Notes: generated from the sequence alone by a model not told the origin. A stretch of 10,845 bases of DNA from Fimbriimonadales bacterium (GCA_026416065.1 JAOAFW010000185.1:1-10845), one strand, 5' to 3'; counted from the stretch's first letter, positions 1 through 7,710 are shown. Program-made: numbers and translations.

Positions 1-159
1 GCGGTTGAGACAAGGGTAGTAAATCGTCTGTTTCCCCACGCCGGGCAGAGCAGGATTGTTCGGCGCAGGATTACCGAAGAACCGCCACATCGCCACGGGG
101 GACTGCGCCCATGCCGCGCCAGTGAGTATCAGCAATAACGCCCAAATCGTTTTCCGCAT
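1..159 (-). CDS. N-terminal part of an unrecognised secreted protein, cut by the left edge
   Basis: Reading the minus strand from the ATG at 157-159 gives 53 codons open to the window edge. The product starts MRKTIWALLLILTGAAWAQS, a typical signal peptide: a basic start, a run of Leu/Ile/Ala, and a likely signal peptidase I site after AWA (residues 16-18). The mature part is rich in Pro, Asn and Gly (FGNPAPNNPALPG), so the protein is probably exported to the periplasm or cell surface. A good Shine-Dalgarno, GGAGG, sits 5 nt before the ATG, which fixes the start. The gene follows the DUF3137 gene by 57 bp and has its own candidate -10 box in that gap. Too little is present to name a family. 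Confidence 0.8.
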   Translation of the reverse strand, partial: MRKTIWALLLILTGAAWAQSPVAMWRFFGNPAPNNPALPGVGKQTIYYPCLNR

Positions 160-201
160 ACCAACCTCCATGTTCGTTAGACGCGCGAGTTTCCCTGCAA
201 A

Positions 202-231
202 AGTATACCTGCGTCTTTACTGCTTCGTCCA
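202..231 (-). promoter_or_regulatory. Candidate promoter for the leftmost secreted-protein gene
   Basis: On the minus strand a -10 box TATACT (202-207, 5 of 6 consensus bases) is preceded, after 18 bp, by TGGACG (226-231, 4 of 6 to TTGACA). The -35 lies inside the last codons of the DUF3137 gene. Transcription would start near 195, leaving a leader of about 36 nt that contains the GGAGG ribosome site. This suggests the leftmost gene can be transcribed separately from lemA-DUF3137. It rests on pattern matching only. Confidence 0.35.
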
Positions 232-1206
232 GATGCGTGTGTTCAGGTTCAGCTCATCCACCACCGCCAGAGCGAAACGCAGCTCCTCAAAGTACTGAGC
301 GAGGGTTTCAGGCTCCAGCAACTTGTTCGCCGGCGCAAACAACGAGGGTGGTTCAAAATGGTTGTGCGCCGTCGGCACCGCCACAAACACACGCGAGGCG
401 ACGAACGAGAGACGAATCGGCGAGCGGGTTTTGTTGCGAAAGTCCACAATCCGCCGTATTAGGCTCGGCGTCAGAATATAGCGCGCCTCGATCTGGTCGG
501 TGGAAAACACCTTGAACTGTTTCTCAAACTCGGGATCCTCCATCTTTACCAGCTCGCCCGGCTGATTGCCGAGTTTCGCGCTGAGGCTTTGCAACCACTG
601 CCCAAAGCCCCCAAGCCACGACTGCTCGGTATCCGGCAGCACGAGCGTCACGCCTTGAAAGTGCTTATGAAAATCCGCACTGATGAACAAGCCCCGAAAG
701 ATGGTGACCCAGTGCTCCTGGCGGCGTCCTTTACTGTCGTAAGACACCTGTCGGTACTCCGTATGCAGTTCGGAGAGGCGAATATCAGTTTTTTGAATGA
801 CGCCCTCAATGAGGTCCTCGCCACGATAGCGGTCGGGCGTGGGCGAGTTGTGAAATAGTAGACTGAGTTCGTATTCCCGCTCGGAGACATACCGTTCGGG
901 ATGATATTCCATATTCGGGTTGACATACTTCACCAGGCGGGTCATCACGCGCCATTTGAACGATTTGCGCCACTCATCCGCTTTAGATGCATAGACGATA
1001 CCGACAACAATCAGCGCGAGCACTAATGGAGCAAGCGCCCACGCACCTGCCCGGAAAAGGGCAAGCCCCAGGCTCAGTAGACCACCTACAACAACGCTCC
1101 AGAGCGTGATTTGGGCGAACCGGTGCACTTGCTGCGAACGACTTTGTTCCAGTTCGCGCAGGATTGGCTCCAATTCGCGCAACGCCTGAACGGGACTTGC
1201 GTTCAT
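217..1206 (-). CDS. DUF3137 family membrane protein
   Basis: This 329-residue protein matches my knowledge of the DUF3137 family (PF11335). Residues 1-30 are a charged helix. Two adjacent membrane helices follow (about 33-52 and 54-73), then a large soluble domain. Family hallmarks visible in the soluble part are FRGLFISADFHKHFQG (around 170-185) and the DPEFEKQF...STDQIEARYILTPSL block (around 224-249). The function is not established. The family commonly lies next to LemA, as here: the start codon overlaps the lemA stop as ATGA (1203-1206) with no clear ribosome site of its own, which suggests translational coupling. The two proteins may act together at the cytoplasmic membrane. The family call is firm; any role beyond that is inference. 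Confidence 0.9.
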   Translation of the reverse strand: MNASPVQALRELEPILRELEQSRSQQVHRFAQITLWSVVVGGLLSLGLALFRAGAWALAPLVLALIVVGIVYASKADEWRKSFKWRVMTRLVKYVNPNMEYHPERYVSEREYELSLLFHNSPTPDRYRGEDLIEGVIQKTDIRLSELHTEYRQVSYDSKGRRQEHWVTIFRGLFISADFHKHFQGVTLVLPDTEQSWLGGFGQWLQSLSAKLGNQPGELVKMEDPEFEKQFKVFSTDQIEARYILTPSLIRRIVDFRNKTRSPIRLSFVASRVFVAVPTAHNHFEPPSLFAPANKLLEPETLAQYFEELRFALAVVDELNLNTRIWTKQ

Positions 1207-1778
1207 TGCTTGAACAGCTGAGACACGCTGGGTGTGGCGCGTTCGGTCTCTTCCGCCTCGAACACGGTGCGTCGTTTCAACCCCATCGTGGAGGCGATGA
1301 TATTCGTCGGGAACATCTCGATGGCGTTATTGAGGTCGGTTACGGCGGCGTTATAGGTGCGTCGAGCGGCGGCAATCTGCTCTTCGATCTCGTTGAGCGA
1401 GGCTTGTAAGTGCATGAAGTTCTCGTTCGCCCGAAGCTGGGGATAGTTTTCAACGGCAATCATGAGGTTTCGCAGCGCGCTCGACAGGGCGGTCTCAACC
1501 TGCAAGCGTTCGCCTTCGGGCAAGTTGGGATTCAAGGCGCGGCTGCGCAGCTCGGTGATACGCTCCAGCAGCCCGCGCTCGTGTTCCATGTACTGTTTCA
1601 CCGTCGCCACAAGGTTCGGTATCAAATCATGGCGTTTCTTGAGCTGCACATCGATGCCACTGTAGGCATACTCGACCTGATTCTTTTTACCGATGAGCGA
1701 GTTGTAGAGAATGGCGTACAGAAACGCCAATCCCAGCGCTCCCACGCCCACACAGATGAGTCCCGCAATTAGTTCCAT
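1203..1778 (-). CDS. lemA: LemA family protein
   Basis: LemA proteins are small membrane-anchored helical-bundle proteins of uncertain function, often found with M48 proteases or DUF3137 proteins. One N-terminal membrane helix is visible (about residues 2-24). The family signature follows at about 33-60: NQVEYAYSGIDVQLKKRHDL and then IPNLVATV. The rest is long amphipathic helix, with NLMIAVENYPQLRANENF characteristic of the family. I start the gene at the ATG at 1778 (191 residues) because GGAGGGG lies 4 nt upstream. The frame is open to another ATG at 1805, but that would add a charged segment (QEQRRRG) and put this ribosome site inside the gene. The stop overlaps the DUF3137 start. An htpX homologue, the usual neighbour in some genomes, lies about 5 kb away on the same strand. 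Confidence 0.93.
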   Translation of the reverse strand: MELIAGLICVGVGALGLAFLYAILYNSLIGKKNQVEYAYSGIDVQLKKRHDLIPNLVATVKQYMEHERGLLERITELRSRALNPNLPEGERLQVETALSSALRNLMIAVENYPQLRANENFMHLQASLNEIEEQIAAARRTYNAAVTDLNNAIEMFPTNIIASTMGLKRRTVFEAEETERATPSVSQLFKQ

Positions 1779-1789
1779 CAGTCCCCTCC
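1772..1789 (-). promoter_or_regulatory. Ribosome binding site that decides the lemA start
   Basis: The minus strand reads GGAGGGG then ACTG then ATG, placing a strong Shine-Dalgarno 4 nt before the ATG at 1778. The upstream ATG at 1805 has no comparable purine run at a suitable distance, so the shorter LemA is preferred. Confidence 0.7.
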
Positions 1790-1846
1790 GTCTCTGCTCC
1801 TGCACATGCTGGATACGCAGGCAGGCGCTGTGGAAAGTTTACCCTA

Positions 1847-2842
1847 TTATTGCATTTGTAGTACTGCTGCCCCGTGCAGTTTGCCTTCTTTTAGCGCTCG
1901 TAGCGCTTCGTTTGCCTGTTCGAGTGGGAACGGAGTGGTGTGCGTCTCGATTTGGAACTGCCGCGCCTTCTCGAAGAACTCCTCGCCGTCGGCGCGGGTA
2001 AGGTTGGCGACCGAGCGCACGACCCGCTCACCCCAAAGAATGGAGTACGGAAAACTCGGGATGTCGCTCATATGGATTCCGCCACACACGACCACGCCGC
2101 CTTTATCCACAGCGTGGAGCGCAGCAGGCACAAGCGATCCGATGGGCGCGAACAGGATTGCCCCATCTAACGGTTCGGGGGGCAGCTGGTCAGAGCCACC
2201 CGCCCACCATGCGCCCAAGCTCCGTGCATAGTCCTGAGTCGCGTAGTCTCCCGGACGGGTGAAAGCGAAGACGCGCATCCCGTCGCGTCGCGCAATCTGG
2301 ATGAGGATATGCGCCGCTGCACCAAAGCCGTAAATGCCCAGCCGGCTCCCCCGCATTTCGTGTCGGGCGATACGATACGAACGGTAGCCAATCAGCCCGG
2401 CGCACAGCAGAGGTGCCACAGCGACATCGTCGTAGTTGTCTGGAAGTGGGAACACATAACGCGCGTCTGCGACGGTGTATTCGGCATAGCCCCCGTCCAG
2501 CGTGTAGCCGGTAAATTGCGCAAACTCGCAGAGGTTCTCCCGTCCCGCCTCACAGAATCGGCACTGACTGCAGGTGTGTCCCAGCCATGGAACGCCCACA
2601 CGCTGCCCCACTTGCAAGCCCTCAACCCACGAACCTAACTGCACGATTTCGCCCACCACTTCGTGCCCCAAAATCAGCGGGAGCTTCGGGCGGGGTAAGT
2701 CCCCGTCGAACACATGGAGGTCGGTTCGGCACACGCCACATGCGCGCACCCGAATCAGCACTTGGCTCTCCCCCGGTTCTGGGATGGGCAGATCCTGCAT
2801 CCGTAGGAGGTCGCCCACGCGCTCCAACACCATCGCTCGCAT
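1847..2842 (-). CDS. Zinc-dependent alcohol dehydrogenase (MDR superfamily)
   Basis: This 331-residue protein is a full-length medium-chain dehydrogenase that would oxidise an alcohol or reduce an aldehyde with NAD(P). Catalytic zinc ligands are visible as C38 (GVCRTD), H60 with E61 (GHEVVGE) and C147. The structural zinc lobe is C91, C94, C97 and C105. The nucleotide-binding fold begins at about 168 with GIYGFGAAAH, a variant of the GxGxxG loop. The N-terminal GroES-like domain covers about 1-140 and the Rossmann domain about 150-300. The lobe and overall pattern resemble the propanol-preferring AdhA/AdhP-like group. Substrate cannot be read from sequence. The gene begins 25 bp after the cytochrome/DUF1553 gene, so the two may share a transcript. 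There is no good ribosome site before the ATG, which also suggests coupling; ATG at codon 4 is an alternative start. Confidence 0.92.
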   Translation of the reverse strand: MRAMVLERVGDLLRMQDLPIPEPGESQVLIRVRACGVCRTDLHVFDGDLPRPKLPLILGHEVVGEIVQLGSWVEGLQVGQRVGVPWLGHTCSQCRFCEAGRENLCEFAQFTGYTLDGGYAEYTVADARYVFPLPDNYDDVAVAPLLCAGLIGYRSYRIARHEMRGSRLGIYGFGAAAHILIQIARRDGMRVFAFTRPGDYATQDYARSLGAWWAGGSDQLPPEPLDGAILFAPIGSLVPAALHAVDKGGVVVCGGIHMSDIPSFPYSILWGERVVRSVANLTRADGEEFFEKARQFQIETHTTPFPLEQANEALRALKEGKLHGAAVLQMQ

Positions 2843-2867
2843 AGCTCGATTAAACCCGCTTGGCGAC

Positions 2868-5738
2868 CTACTCGCGTGTGATGGTTTCGTCTAAGTTGAG
2901 CAGCGCGTTGGCGACCAGCGTGAGTGCAGCGCGGTGTGGGTTCGGCTCGCCAGTGAGGCGTTGCGCGGCGTCGGGCTGGCGGGCGTAGCGCTCACGCATC
3001 TGCTGGTAGAGCCGTTCCAGCTGTTGCAGCTCAGTGGGCGTCGGCTCGCGCGCGGTGCAGCAACGGAAGCCATAGCGCAGGCTCGCCCTCAGGTCGTCTC
3101 TGCCTTTTTGCGCCATGCGCTGCGCAAGTGCAGCCGCCGCTTCCATATAAGCGGGGTCATTCAGCAGCACCAGCGACTGCAACGGCGTGTTCGTACGCGG
3201 GCGCATCGCCACGCATACCTCGCGCGAGTGGGCGTCGAAGGCGACCATCGAGGGGTAGGGGGCAGTGCGTCGCCAGAAAGTGTACAGCCCACGCCGATAG
3301 CGGTTCTCGCCCGTATCGGTGATCCAGCGGTCGGCGTTGTAGGGGATGTCCCACACGCCTTCGGGCTGAGGTGGGAACATGCTGGGTCCGCCGATTTTGC
3401 GGCTGAGCAGCCCGCTAATCGCCAGTGCGTTATCGCGCACCAGCTCAGCTGGCAGGCGGTAGCGCGGTGCGCGGGCGTAGAGTTCATTTTTCGGGTCGCG
3501 CTCCAGCAACTCAGGCGCTACGCGCGAACTCTGCCGATAGGTGGAGCTGGTCACTATCAGCCGATAGATGTGTTTCATGCTCCAGCTGTGCTCCATAAAC
3601 TCCACCGCGAGCCAGTCGAGCAGTTCGGGGTGGGTCGGGTACGCCCCCTGCGTGCCGAAGTTTTCGAGGGTTTCCACGATGCCGCGTCCGAAAATCGTCG
3701 CCCACATGCGGTTGACTTGCACTCGCGCGGTAAGTGGGTTTTCACGTGCCACAAGCCAGCGTGCCAGCCCCAGCCGGTTGCGTGGGGCGTCGCTGGGGAA
3801 CGGGTGCAGCACGGCGGGCGCACCCGTTTCCACAATGTCGCCCTGCCGTGTGAACTCGCCACGCGGGCGTACGACAGCAGTCAGCGGTTTGTCGGTCGGG
3901 TTGTCTTCCATCACCAGCGCGGTGGGAATCTGGCTTTTGAGCGTCTGCAGGTCGCGGCGGAGCGTCCACAGGCGCGCCGTTGCGCCGTTCAGCGTGCGCA
4001 CACGGAACCGCCCCAGCACATGCTGTTTGTGCTTCGCATAGCGACACTCCAGCACGAGTTCGGCTTCGGTGGGTTGGCGCAGGCGCAGAGATCGCTCCAG
4101 CCAGAGTTCGAGCGTTTGCGCCTTGCCGAGATGCCCATCCAGCGCCCACCCGCTCTCGGTGTCGTCTGGCTTTAGCACGCCACCCGGGTCAAACCCGTTC
4201 TGCACCGCGGTCGCACGCGCCTCCTTGAACGCGACAGGGTTCCCGTTGATGTTCAGGCGCACGCCTGTCAGCACGAAGTTGCCGTTGCCGGCGCGCCCCG
4301 GTCCTTTGTACGGCAGCGCCTCGTGGGGCAGCGCGTCGATAAGGATTGCCTGTGTTTCGCCCTGCGGCAGGTACACGCGCACGCGATAGACCTCTGTATC
4401 GGGCGTTGCGCCCTTCGCCAGCACCGAGCCGTCATCCAGCGACTGAAGCTCGGTGCCCTTCTCCGCACTGGCGCTAAAGGGCGTCAGCGTCGGCGGTTCA
4501 GGGACGCCGCGCGACTCCAGCTGCTTAATCTGGCTCTCCAGCGCGGCGAGCTGACGTTCCTGTTCGGGCGTGGGCGCGGGGATTTGCGCTTCCAGCCACT
4601 TCTCCTCGCTGACGCGGGCGTCGCCGATGGGGTAAATCTTCGAGTTGTTGAAAAACGCCAGCAACTGATAGTACTCTTTCTGGGTGAACGGGTCATACTT
4701 GTGGTCGTGGCAGCGGGCGCAGTTCATCGTAACGCCCAGCCACACAGTGGCGGTTGTGTCCACACGGTCGTAAAGTTTGTTCTCGTGCGCCTCCGCCTGA
4801 TCGACACCGCCCTCCAGATTCTGCATCGTATTGCGGTGGAAGCCTGTGGCGATGCGCTGCGCGAGCGTCGGGTTCGGCAGCAGGTCGCCTGCTATCTGCT
4901 CAATGGTGAACTGGTCGAACGGCATGTCGCGGTTGAAAGCGTCGATGACCCAGTCGCGGTAGCGCCACATCGTGCGGCGCAGGTCTTTCTCGAACCCGTC
5001 GGTATCGGCGTAGCGAGCGAGATCGAGCCATACCACCGCTTGACGCTCGCCGTAGTGCGGGGAGTTCAGCAGGCGGTCTACCAGCCGTTCGTAGGCGTCG
5101 GGGCGTCTGTCTTTGAGGAAAGCGTCCACTTCCTCAGGCGACGGGGGCAGTCCAATCAAATCCAAATAGAGGCGTCGGATAAGCGTCTCTTTCGGGGCTT
5201 CAGGCGAGGGGGACAGCCCCTCCTGCTCCAGCCGATGCAGAATAAAGGCATCTATCGGGTTGCGCACCCACGCCTTGTTTTTCACTGCGGGTGTGGACGG
5301 GCGTTTTGGGGGCACAAATGCCCAGTGGACGGCGTTCTCCGCGCCTTCGGGCCACTCCGCGCCTTCGTTGATCCAGCGTTTAATCAGCGCAATCTGTTCA
5401 GGCGAGAGGGCGGTCATGCCTTTGGGCATGCGGGGACCCTCTTCGTCGGAGCTAATGCGTTTGACCAGCAGGCTGTTCTCGGCGTCGCCGGGGACAATCA
5501 CCCGCCCACTGATGCCGCCTTTGAACGCCTCTTCGCGATTGCTCAGGCGTAAGCCCCCCTGTCGGCGTTCGGGCCCATGGCAGGGGAAGCACGAGGCTTT
5601 GAAAATCGGTAGGACTTCACGCGCAAAGTCCACTTTGCGTTGCGGCTGGAGCGGAGGCGCAGGTGCACTCCACACCAGCGCGCCCAGCGCGAGGGGTAAA
5701 CCAAGATAACTCAACGAAGGCGCGAGAAAGCTGCGCAT
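2868..5738 (-). CDS. Secreted PSCyt1-DUF1549-DUF1553 cytochrome-type protein
   Basis: This 956-residue protein has the architecture known from Planctomycetes-type genomes. A signal peptide (1-27, cleavage near SAPA) is followed by a cytochrome c-like PSCyt1 domain (about 33-130). That domain has one heme motif, C50-x-x-C53-H54, and a possible Met axial ligand at M104 or M108. A DUF1549 (PSCyt2) domain at about 155-365 has a second CxxCH, C340-C343-H344. A short coiled coil (391-410) and a beta-rich region (about 420-600) lead to DUF1553 (PSD1, about 655-930), which has NRMWATIFGRGIVETLENFG near 676-695 and PRTNTPLQSLVLLNDPAY near the end. It is presumably periplasmic and heme-binding; the family's reaction is not settled. 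The usual partner gene, DUF1501, is not adjacent; a zinc alcohol dehydrogenase follows instead. AGGAGA lies about 14 nt before the ATG, a rather long spacing. Confidence 0.92.
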   Translation of the reverse strand: MRSFLAPSLSYLGLPLALGALVWSAPAPPLQPQRKVDFAREVLPIFKASCFPCHGPERRQGGLRLSNREEAFKGGISGRVIVPGDAENSLLVKRISSDEEGPRMPKGMTALSPEQIALIKRWINEGAEWPEGAENAVHWAFVPPKRPSTPAVKNKAWVRNPIDAFILHRLEQEGLSPSPEAPKETLIRRLYLDLIGLPPSPEEVDAFLKDRRPDAYERLVDRLLNSPHYGERQAVVWLDLARYADTDGFEKDLRRTMWRYRDWVIDAFNRDMPFDQFTIEQIAGDLLPNPTLAQRIATGFHRNTMQNLEGGVDQAEAHENKLYDRVDTTATVWLGVTMNCARCHDHKYDPFTQKEYYQLLAFFNNSKIYPIGDARVSEEKWLEAQIPAPTPEQERQLAALESQIKQLESRGVPEPPTLTPFSASAEKGTELQSLDDGSVLAKGATPDTEVYRVRVYLPQGETQAILIDALPHEALPYKGPGRAGNGNFVLTGVRLNINGNPVAFKEARATAVQNGFDPGGVLKPDDTESGWALDGHLGKAQTLELWLERSLRLRQPTEAELVLECRYAKHKQHVLGRFRVRTLNGATARLWTLRRDLQTLKSQIPTALVMEDNPTDKPLTAVVRPRGEFTRQGDIVETGAPAVLHPFPSDAPRNRLGLARWLVARENPLTARVQVNRMWATIFGRGIVETLENFGTQGAYPTHPELLDWLAVEFMEHSWSMKHIYRLIVTSSTYRQSSRVAPELLERDPKNELYARAPRYRLPAELVRDNALAISGLLSRKIGGPSMFPPQPEGVWDIPYNADRWITDTGENRYRRGLYTFWRRTAPYPSMVAFDAHSREVCVAMRPRTNTPLQSLVLLNDPAYMEAAAALAQRMAQKGRDDLRASLRYGFRCCTAREPTPTELQQLERLYQQMRERYARQPDAAQRLTGEPNPHRAALTLVANALLNLDETITRE

Positions 5739-5785
5739 GTGAGTTGAATTACTCTCCTAATTCACAAATTCCTGCAAAGAAATCC

Positions 5786-6412
5786 TTACTCCCCTGCACT
5801 CCGCATCATGAACTTTACAAAGAGCCATGCTGTTGCACCGAACACCATGCCACTCAGCCCGCTCATAATCACGATGCGTGTTGCGCGAGTGACACCCCAC
5901 TCAACGAGCAAGGGACGCACAAACACAAAAAGCGCTACAAAAATCGGGATGGCAACGGCGATACCCAACCAGATTGCGAGGTTCGCTCGTTCACGCACTC
6001 GCTGATTGAGTTGTTCCAGTCGTGCGAAGTTCGCCTCACCTTCTACAACGAAACGCACCGCCTCGAGTAGCTCCCTCTGGAGCACTTCCAGCTCCGCACC
6101 CACAATCACATGCCCTGTGCGGTTCAACTCCAGAGTCAAGACGACCTCCGTCTGCTCGTCCATCGGGTGAAGTTGAGCATCCACACGGACAGGGAGTGTA
6201 CGCGGCTCCCAGCGTAATGCAGAGCGGAGTAGAGCCCCCCGTTGCATTACAACCCCTTTTACACCAGGGGCAGGCGTGAAGTCGATACGAGCGAAGTAGT
6301 CGGCAAGCCGTTGTCGCACCGTCTCCATACCCGCAGGCACACGGAAGCGGGTTGACATACAGATTTTCCGTCCATGCCGCTCTACACGTACAGGTTCCCC
6401 GAAAGACTGCAC
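5786..6412 (-). CDS. Unrecognised protein with two C-terminal membrane helices
   Basis: I do not recognise the family of this 208-residue protein. Residues 1-115 look soluble and mixed alpha/beta. They contain a charged N-terminus, an amphipathic helix at about 28-42, and alternating strands at about 74-80 and 88-97, loosely reminiscent of START/SRPBCC-like small domains. Residues 110-143 are a charged helix, followed by two membrane helices (about 145-167 and 179-200) and a short basic tail, giving a hairpin anchor with the soluble domain probably cytoplasmic. The start is GTG at 6410-6412. AGGAGG lies 6 nt upstream, the best ribosome site in the window, which favours GTG over an internal ATG at codon 19. 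It lies 53 bp after the DUF59 gene and 47 bp before the cytochrome gene, so it is probably co-transcribed with one or both. Confidence 0.85.
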   Translation of the reverse strand: MQSFGEPVRVERHGRKICMSTRFRVPAGMETVRQRLADYFARIDFTPAPGVKGVVMQRGALLRSALRWEPRTLPVRVDAQLHPMDEQTEVVLTLELNRTGHVIVGAELEVLQRELLEAVRFVVEGEANFARLEQLNQRVRERANLAIWLGIAVAIPIFVALFVFVRPLLVEWGVTRATRIVIMSGLSGMVFGATAWLFVKFMMRSAGE

Positions 6413-6425
6413 TGTCTACCTCCTA
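6410..6425 (-). promoter_or_regulatory. Strong ribosome binding site with a GTG start
   Basis: The minus strand reads TTAGGAGG, then TAGACA, then GTG. The AGGAGG core is a full match to the anti-Shine-Dalgarno with ideal 6 nt spacing. It fixes the start of the two-helix protein at a GTG instead of the downstream ATG at codon 19. Confidence 0.75.
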
Positions 6426-6465
6426 AGGTATCGCGCTGTGGAGGTGAACTTCGTATCCCGTACCC

Positions 6466-6783
6466 TCACACTGGGAATCCGAACGCCTGCAGCATTTGCC
6501 TGCCCTCTTCCGAAATGCGCTCGGGCGTCCACAAGGGGTCAAAAGTGAACTCCACGTGGACATCTTTGACGCCGGGGATACTCATCGCCCTGTCCCGGAT
6601 TTCGTCGGCGAGCATGTCCCCGACCGGGCAGCCGGGCGAGGTGAGCGTCATTAAGATCGACACCTCGCCCGCTTCGGAGACCTGCAGGTCGTACACCAGC
6701 CCTAAGTCGGCGATGTTCAGCGGAATCTCGGGGTCGTACACATCGTGCAGAATTTCCCACACCTGGTCACGCAGGGTGTTCAT
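6466..6783 (-). CDS. DUF59/MIP18 family protein (SufT/PaaD-like)
   Basis: This 105-residue protein is a full-length single-domain DUF59 (FeS_assembly_P, PF01883) member. Members help assemble or transfer Fe-S clusters; bacterial SufT is a maturation factor and PaaD belongs to the phenylacetyl-CoA oxygenase system. The visible signature is DPEIPLNIADLGLVYDL (17-33), then TSPGCPVGD with the conserved C52, and WTPERISEEGR (85-95) near the C-terminus. No paa genes lie nearby, so a general Fe-S role is likelier than PaaD. The start codon overlaps the htpX stop as ATGA (6780-6783). The nearest purine run, GGGGGT, is about 13 nt upstream, so translation is probably coupled to htpX. Pairing a cytoplasmic Fe-S factor with a membrane protease is not a classic arrangement. 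Confidence 0.92.
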   Translation of the reverse strand: MNTLRDQVWEILHDVYDPEIPLNIADLGLVYDLQVSEAGEVSILMTLTSPGCPVGDMLADEIRDRAMSIPGVKDVHVEFTFDPLWTPERISEEGRQMLQAFGFPV

Positions 6784-7637
6784 GCGATGCGTACCCCCGA
6801 TGCCATCGCTTCCAGTCGACGGACGCGCTCCTGTACCGGTGGGTGCGTGCTGAACAGCGCCATGACGCCGCCGCCACGCAGTGGGTTCACGATGTACATA
6901 TGTGCTGTAGCAGGCTGGGCGTGGGCGTTGGGAACGCGCTGTGCCGCCGCTTCCAGCTTGCGGAGCGCGTTTGCCAGCCCTACAGGTGTGCCGGCGATTT
7001 CCGCGCCCGTTTTATCCGCCTCGTACTCGCGTGCACGCGAGATAGCGAGCTGCACAATCATTGCGGCAATCGGCGCAACAATTACCAGTGCCAGCGCAGC
7101 GAGCGGATTGGGGGCGTCTTCATCGCGGCTGCCAAATAACAAGGTAGTGTAGTAAAACATGTTCGCCAGTGCCGAGACTGCGCCCGCAATCGTGGCAGCG
7201 ACCGCCATAATCAGCGTGTCGCGGTTTTTGATGTGCGCCAGCTCGTGGGCGACGACGCCCTTGACCTCCTCATAGCTCATCATCTGTAGCAGCCCCTGCG
7301 TCACAGCAACCACGCCGTTTTGGGGGTTGCGTCCCGTCGCGAAAGCGTTCGGCTGCATATCCGGAATCAGGTACAGACGAGGCATCGGCATGTTCGCGCG
7401 GTGGCACATCTCGCGGGTCATCTGATACAGCTCCGGGGCGTCACGCTCCGACAGCGGTTGCGCACCCGACATCGCGACCACAAGTTTATCGCTGAACCAG
7501 TACGAACCCAAGTTCATAATCGCCGCGAACACCAGCGCGACGATAATCCCTGTCTGTCCACCCAGAAGGTTGCCAATCCAGATAAGTATCAGCGTAAGCC
7601 CTGTGAGCAACAGACCTGTTTTCAACATATTGAGCAT
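6780..7637 (-). CDS. htpX: HtpX-type M48 zinc metalloprotease
   Basis: HtpX is a membrane-bound zinc endopeptidase that degrades damaged or misfolded membrane proteins. In these 285 residues the catalytic site is H131-E132-L-A-H135 (HELAH), and the third ligand is probably E204 in the REYEAD motif. Four membrane helices are visible: about 6-22, 29-46, 143-162 and 182-201. The C-terminal FSTHPPVQERVRRLE is a family hallmark, and length matches E. coli HtpX. The start at 7637 has GGAGGG 8 nt upstream. An extended -10 promoter lies just before that, giving a very short leader. The gene overlaps a DUF59 gene downstream and is divergent from the dehydrogenase at 7717. A LemA protein, a common M48 associate, is encoded about 5 kb downstream on the same strand. 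Confidence 0.95.
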   Translation of the reverse strand: MLNMLKTGLLLTGLTLILIWIGNLLGGQTGIIVALVFAAIMNLGSYWFSDKLVVAMSGAQPLSERDAPELYQMTREMCHRANMPMPRLYLIPDMQPNAFATGRNPQNGVVAVTQGLLQMMSYEEVKGVVAHELAHIKNRDTLIMAVAATIAGAVSALANMFYYTTLLFGSRDEDAPNPLAALALVIVAPIAAMIVQLAISRAREYEADKTGAEIAGTPVGLANALRKLEAAAQRVPNAHAQPATAHMYIVNPLRGGGVMALFSTHPPVQERVRRLEAMASGVRIA

Positions 7638-7645
7638 ACTGGATA

Positions 7646-7666
7646 CCCTCCGAGCATATTATACCA
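7646..7666 (-). promoter_or_regulatory. Extended -10 promoter and short leader of htpX
   Basis: The minus strand contains TGGTATAAT (7658-7666), a perfect -10 hexamer with the TGn extension. No good -35 is seen at 15-18 bp, which extended -10 promoters can tolerate. Transcription would begin near 7651, at the edge of the GGAGGG ribosome site (7646-7651), so the leader before the ATG at 7637 would be only about 14 nt. Confidence 0.6.
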
Positions 7667-7710
7667 GATAGGGGCGGACAGGGTTCCCACAGTTCAGTGA
7701 GCGGCAGGGG

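Noticed and set aside
56..298. 80-codon frame on the plus strand
   Set aside because: It overlaps the start of the secreted-protein gene, the promoter gap and the end of DUF3137 on the other strand, with no ribosome site or recognisable product.
1779..1805. Longer LemA start at the ATG at 1805
   Set aside because: A strong Shine-Dalgarno sits just before the ATG at 1778, and the extra residues are charged and precede an otherwise normal N-terminal membrane helix.
2934..4175. 413-codon open frame on the plus strand
   Set aside because: It lies wholly inside the DUF1553 gene on the opposite strand, whose domains and motifs are clear. The antisense product has no recognisable motif and an odd composition; long antisense frames are common in GC-rich genes.
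4323..5552. 409-codon open frame on the plus strand
   Set aside because: Antisense shadow of the cytochrome/DUF1549 region. It has no family motif, and the opposite strand encodes the CxxCH motifs and conserved blocks.
6466..6783. PaaD of a phenylacetyl-CoA oxygenase operon
   Set aside because: The DUF59 domain fits, but no paa genes lie nearby and the protein is a minimal single domain coupled to htpX, so a general SufT-like role is more likely.
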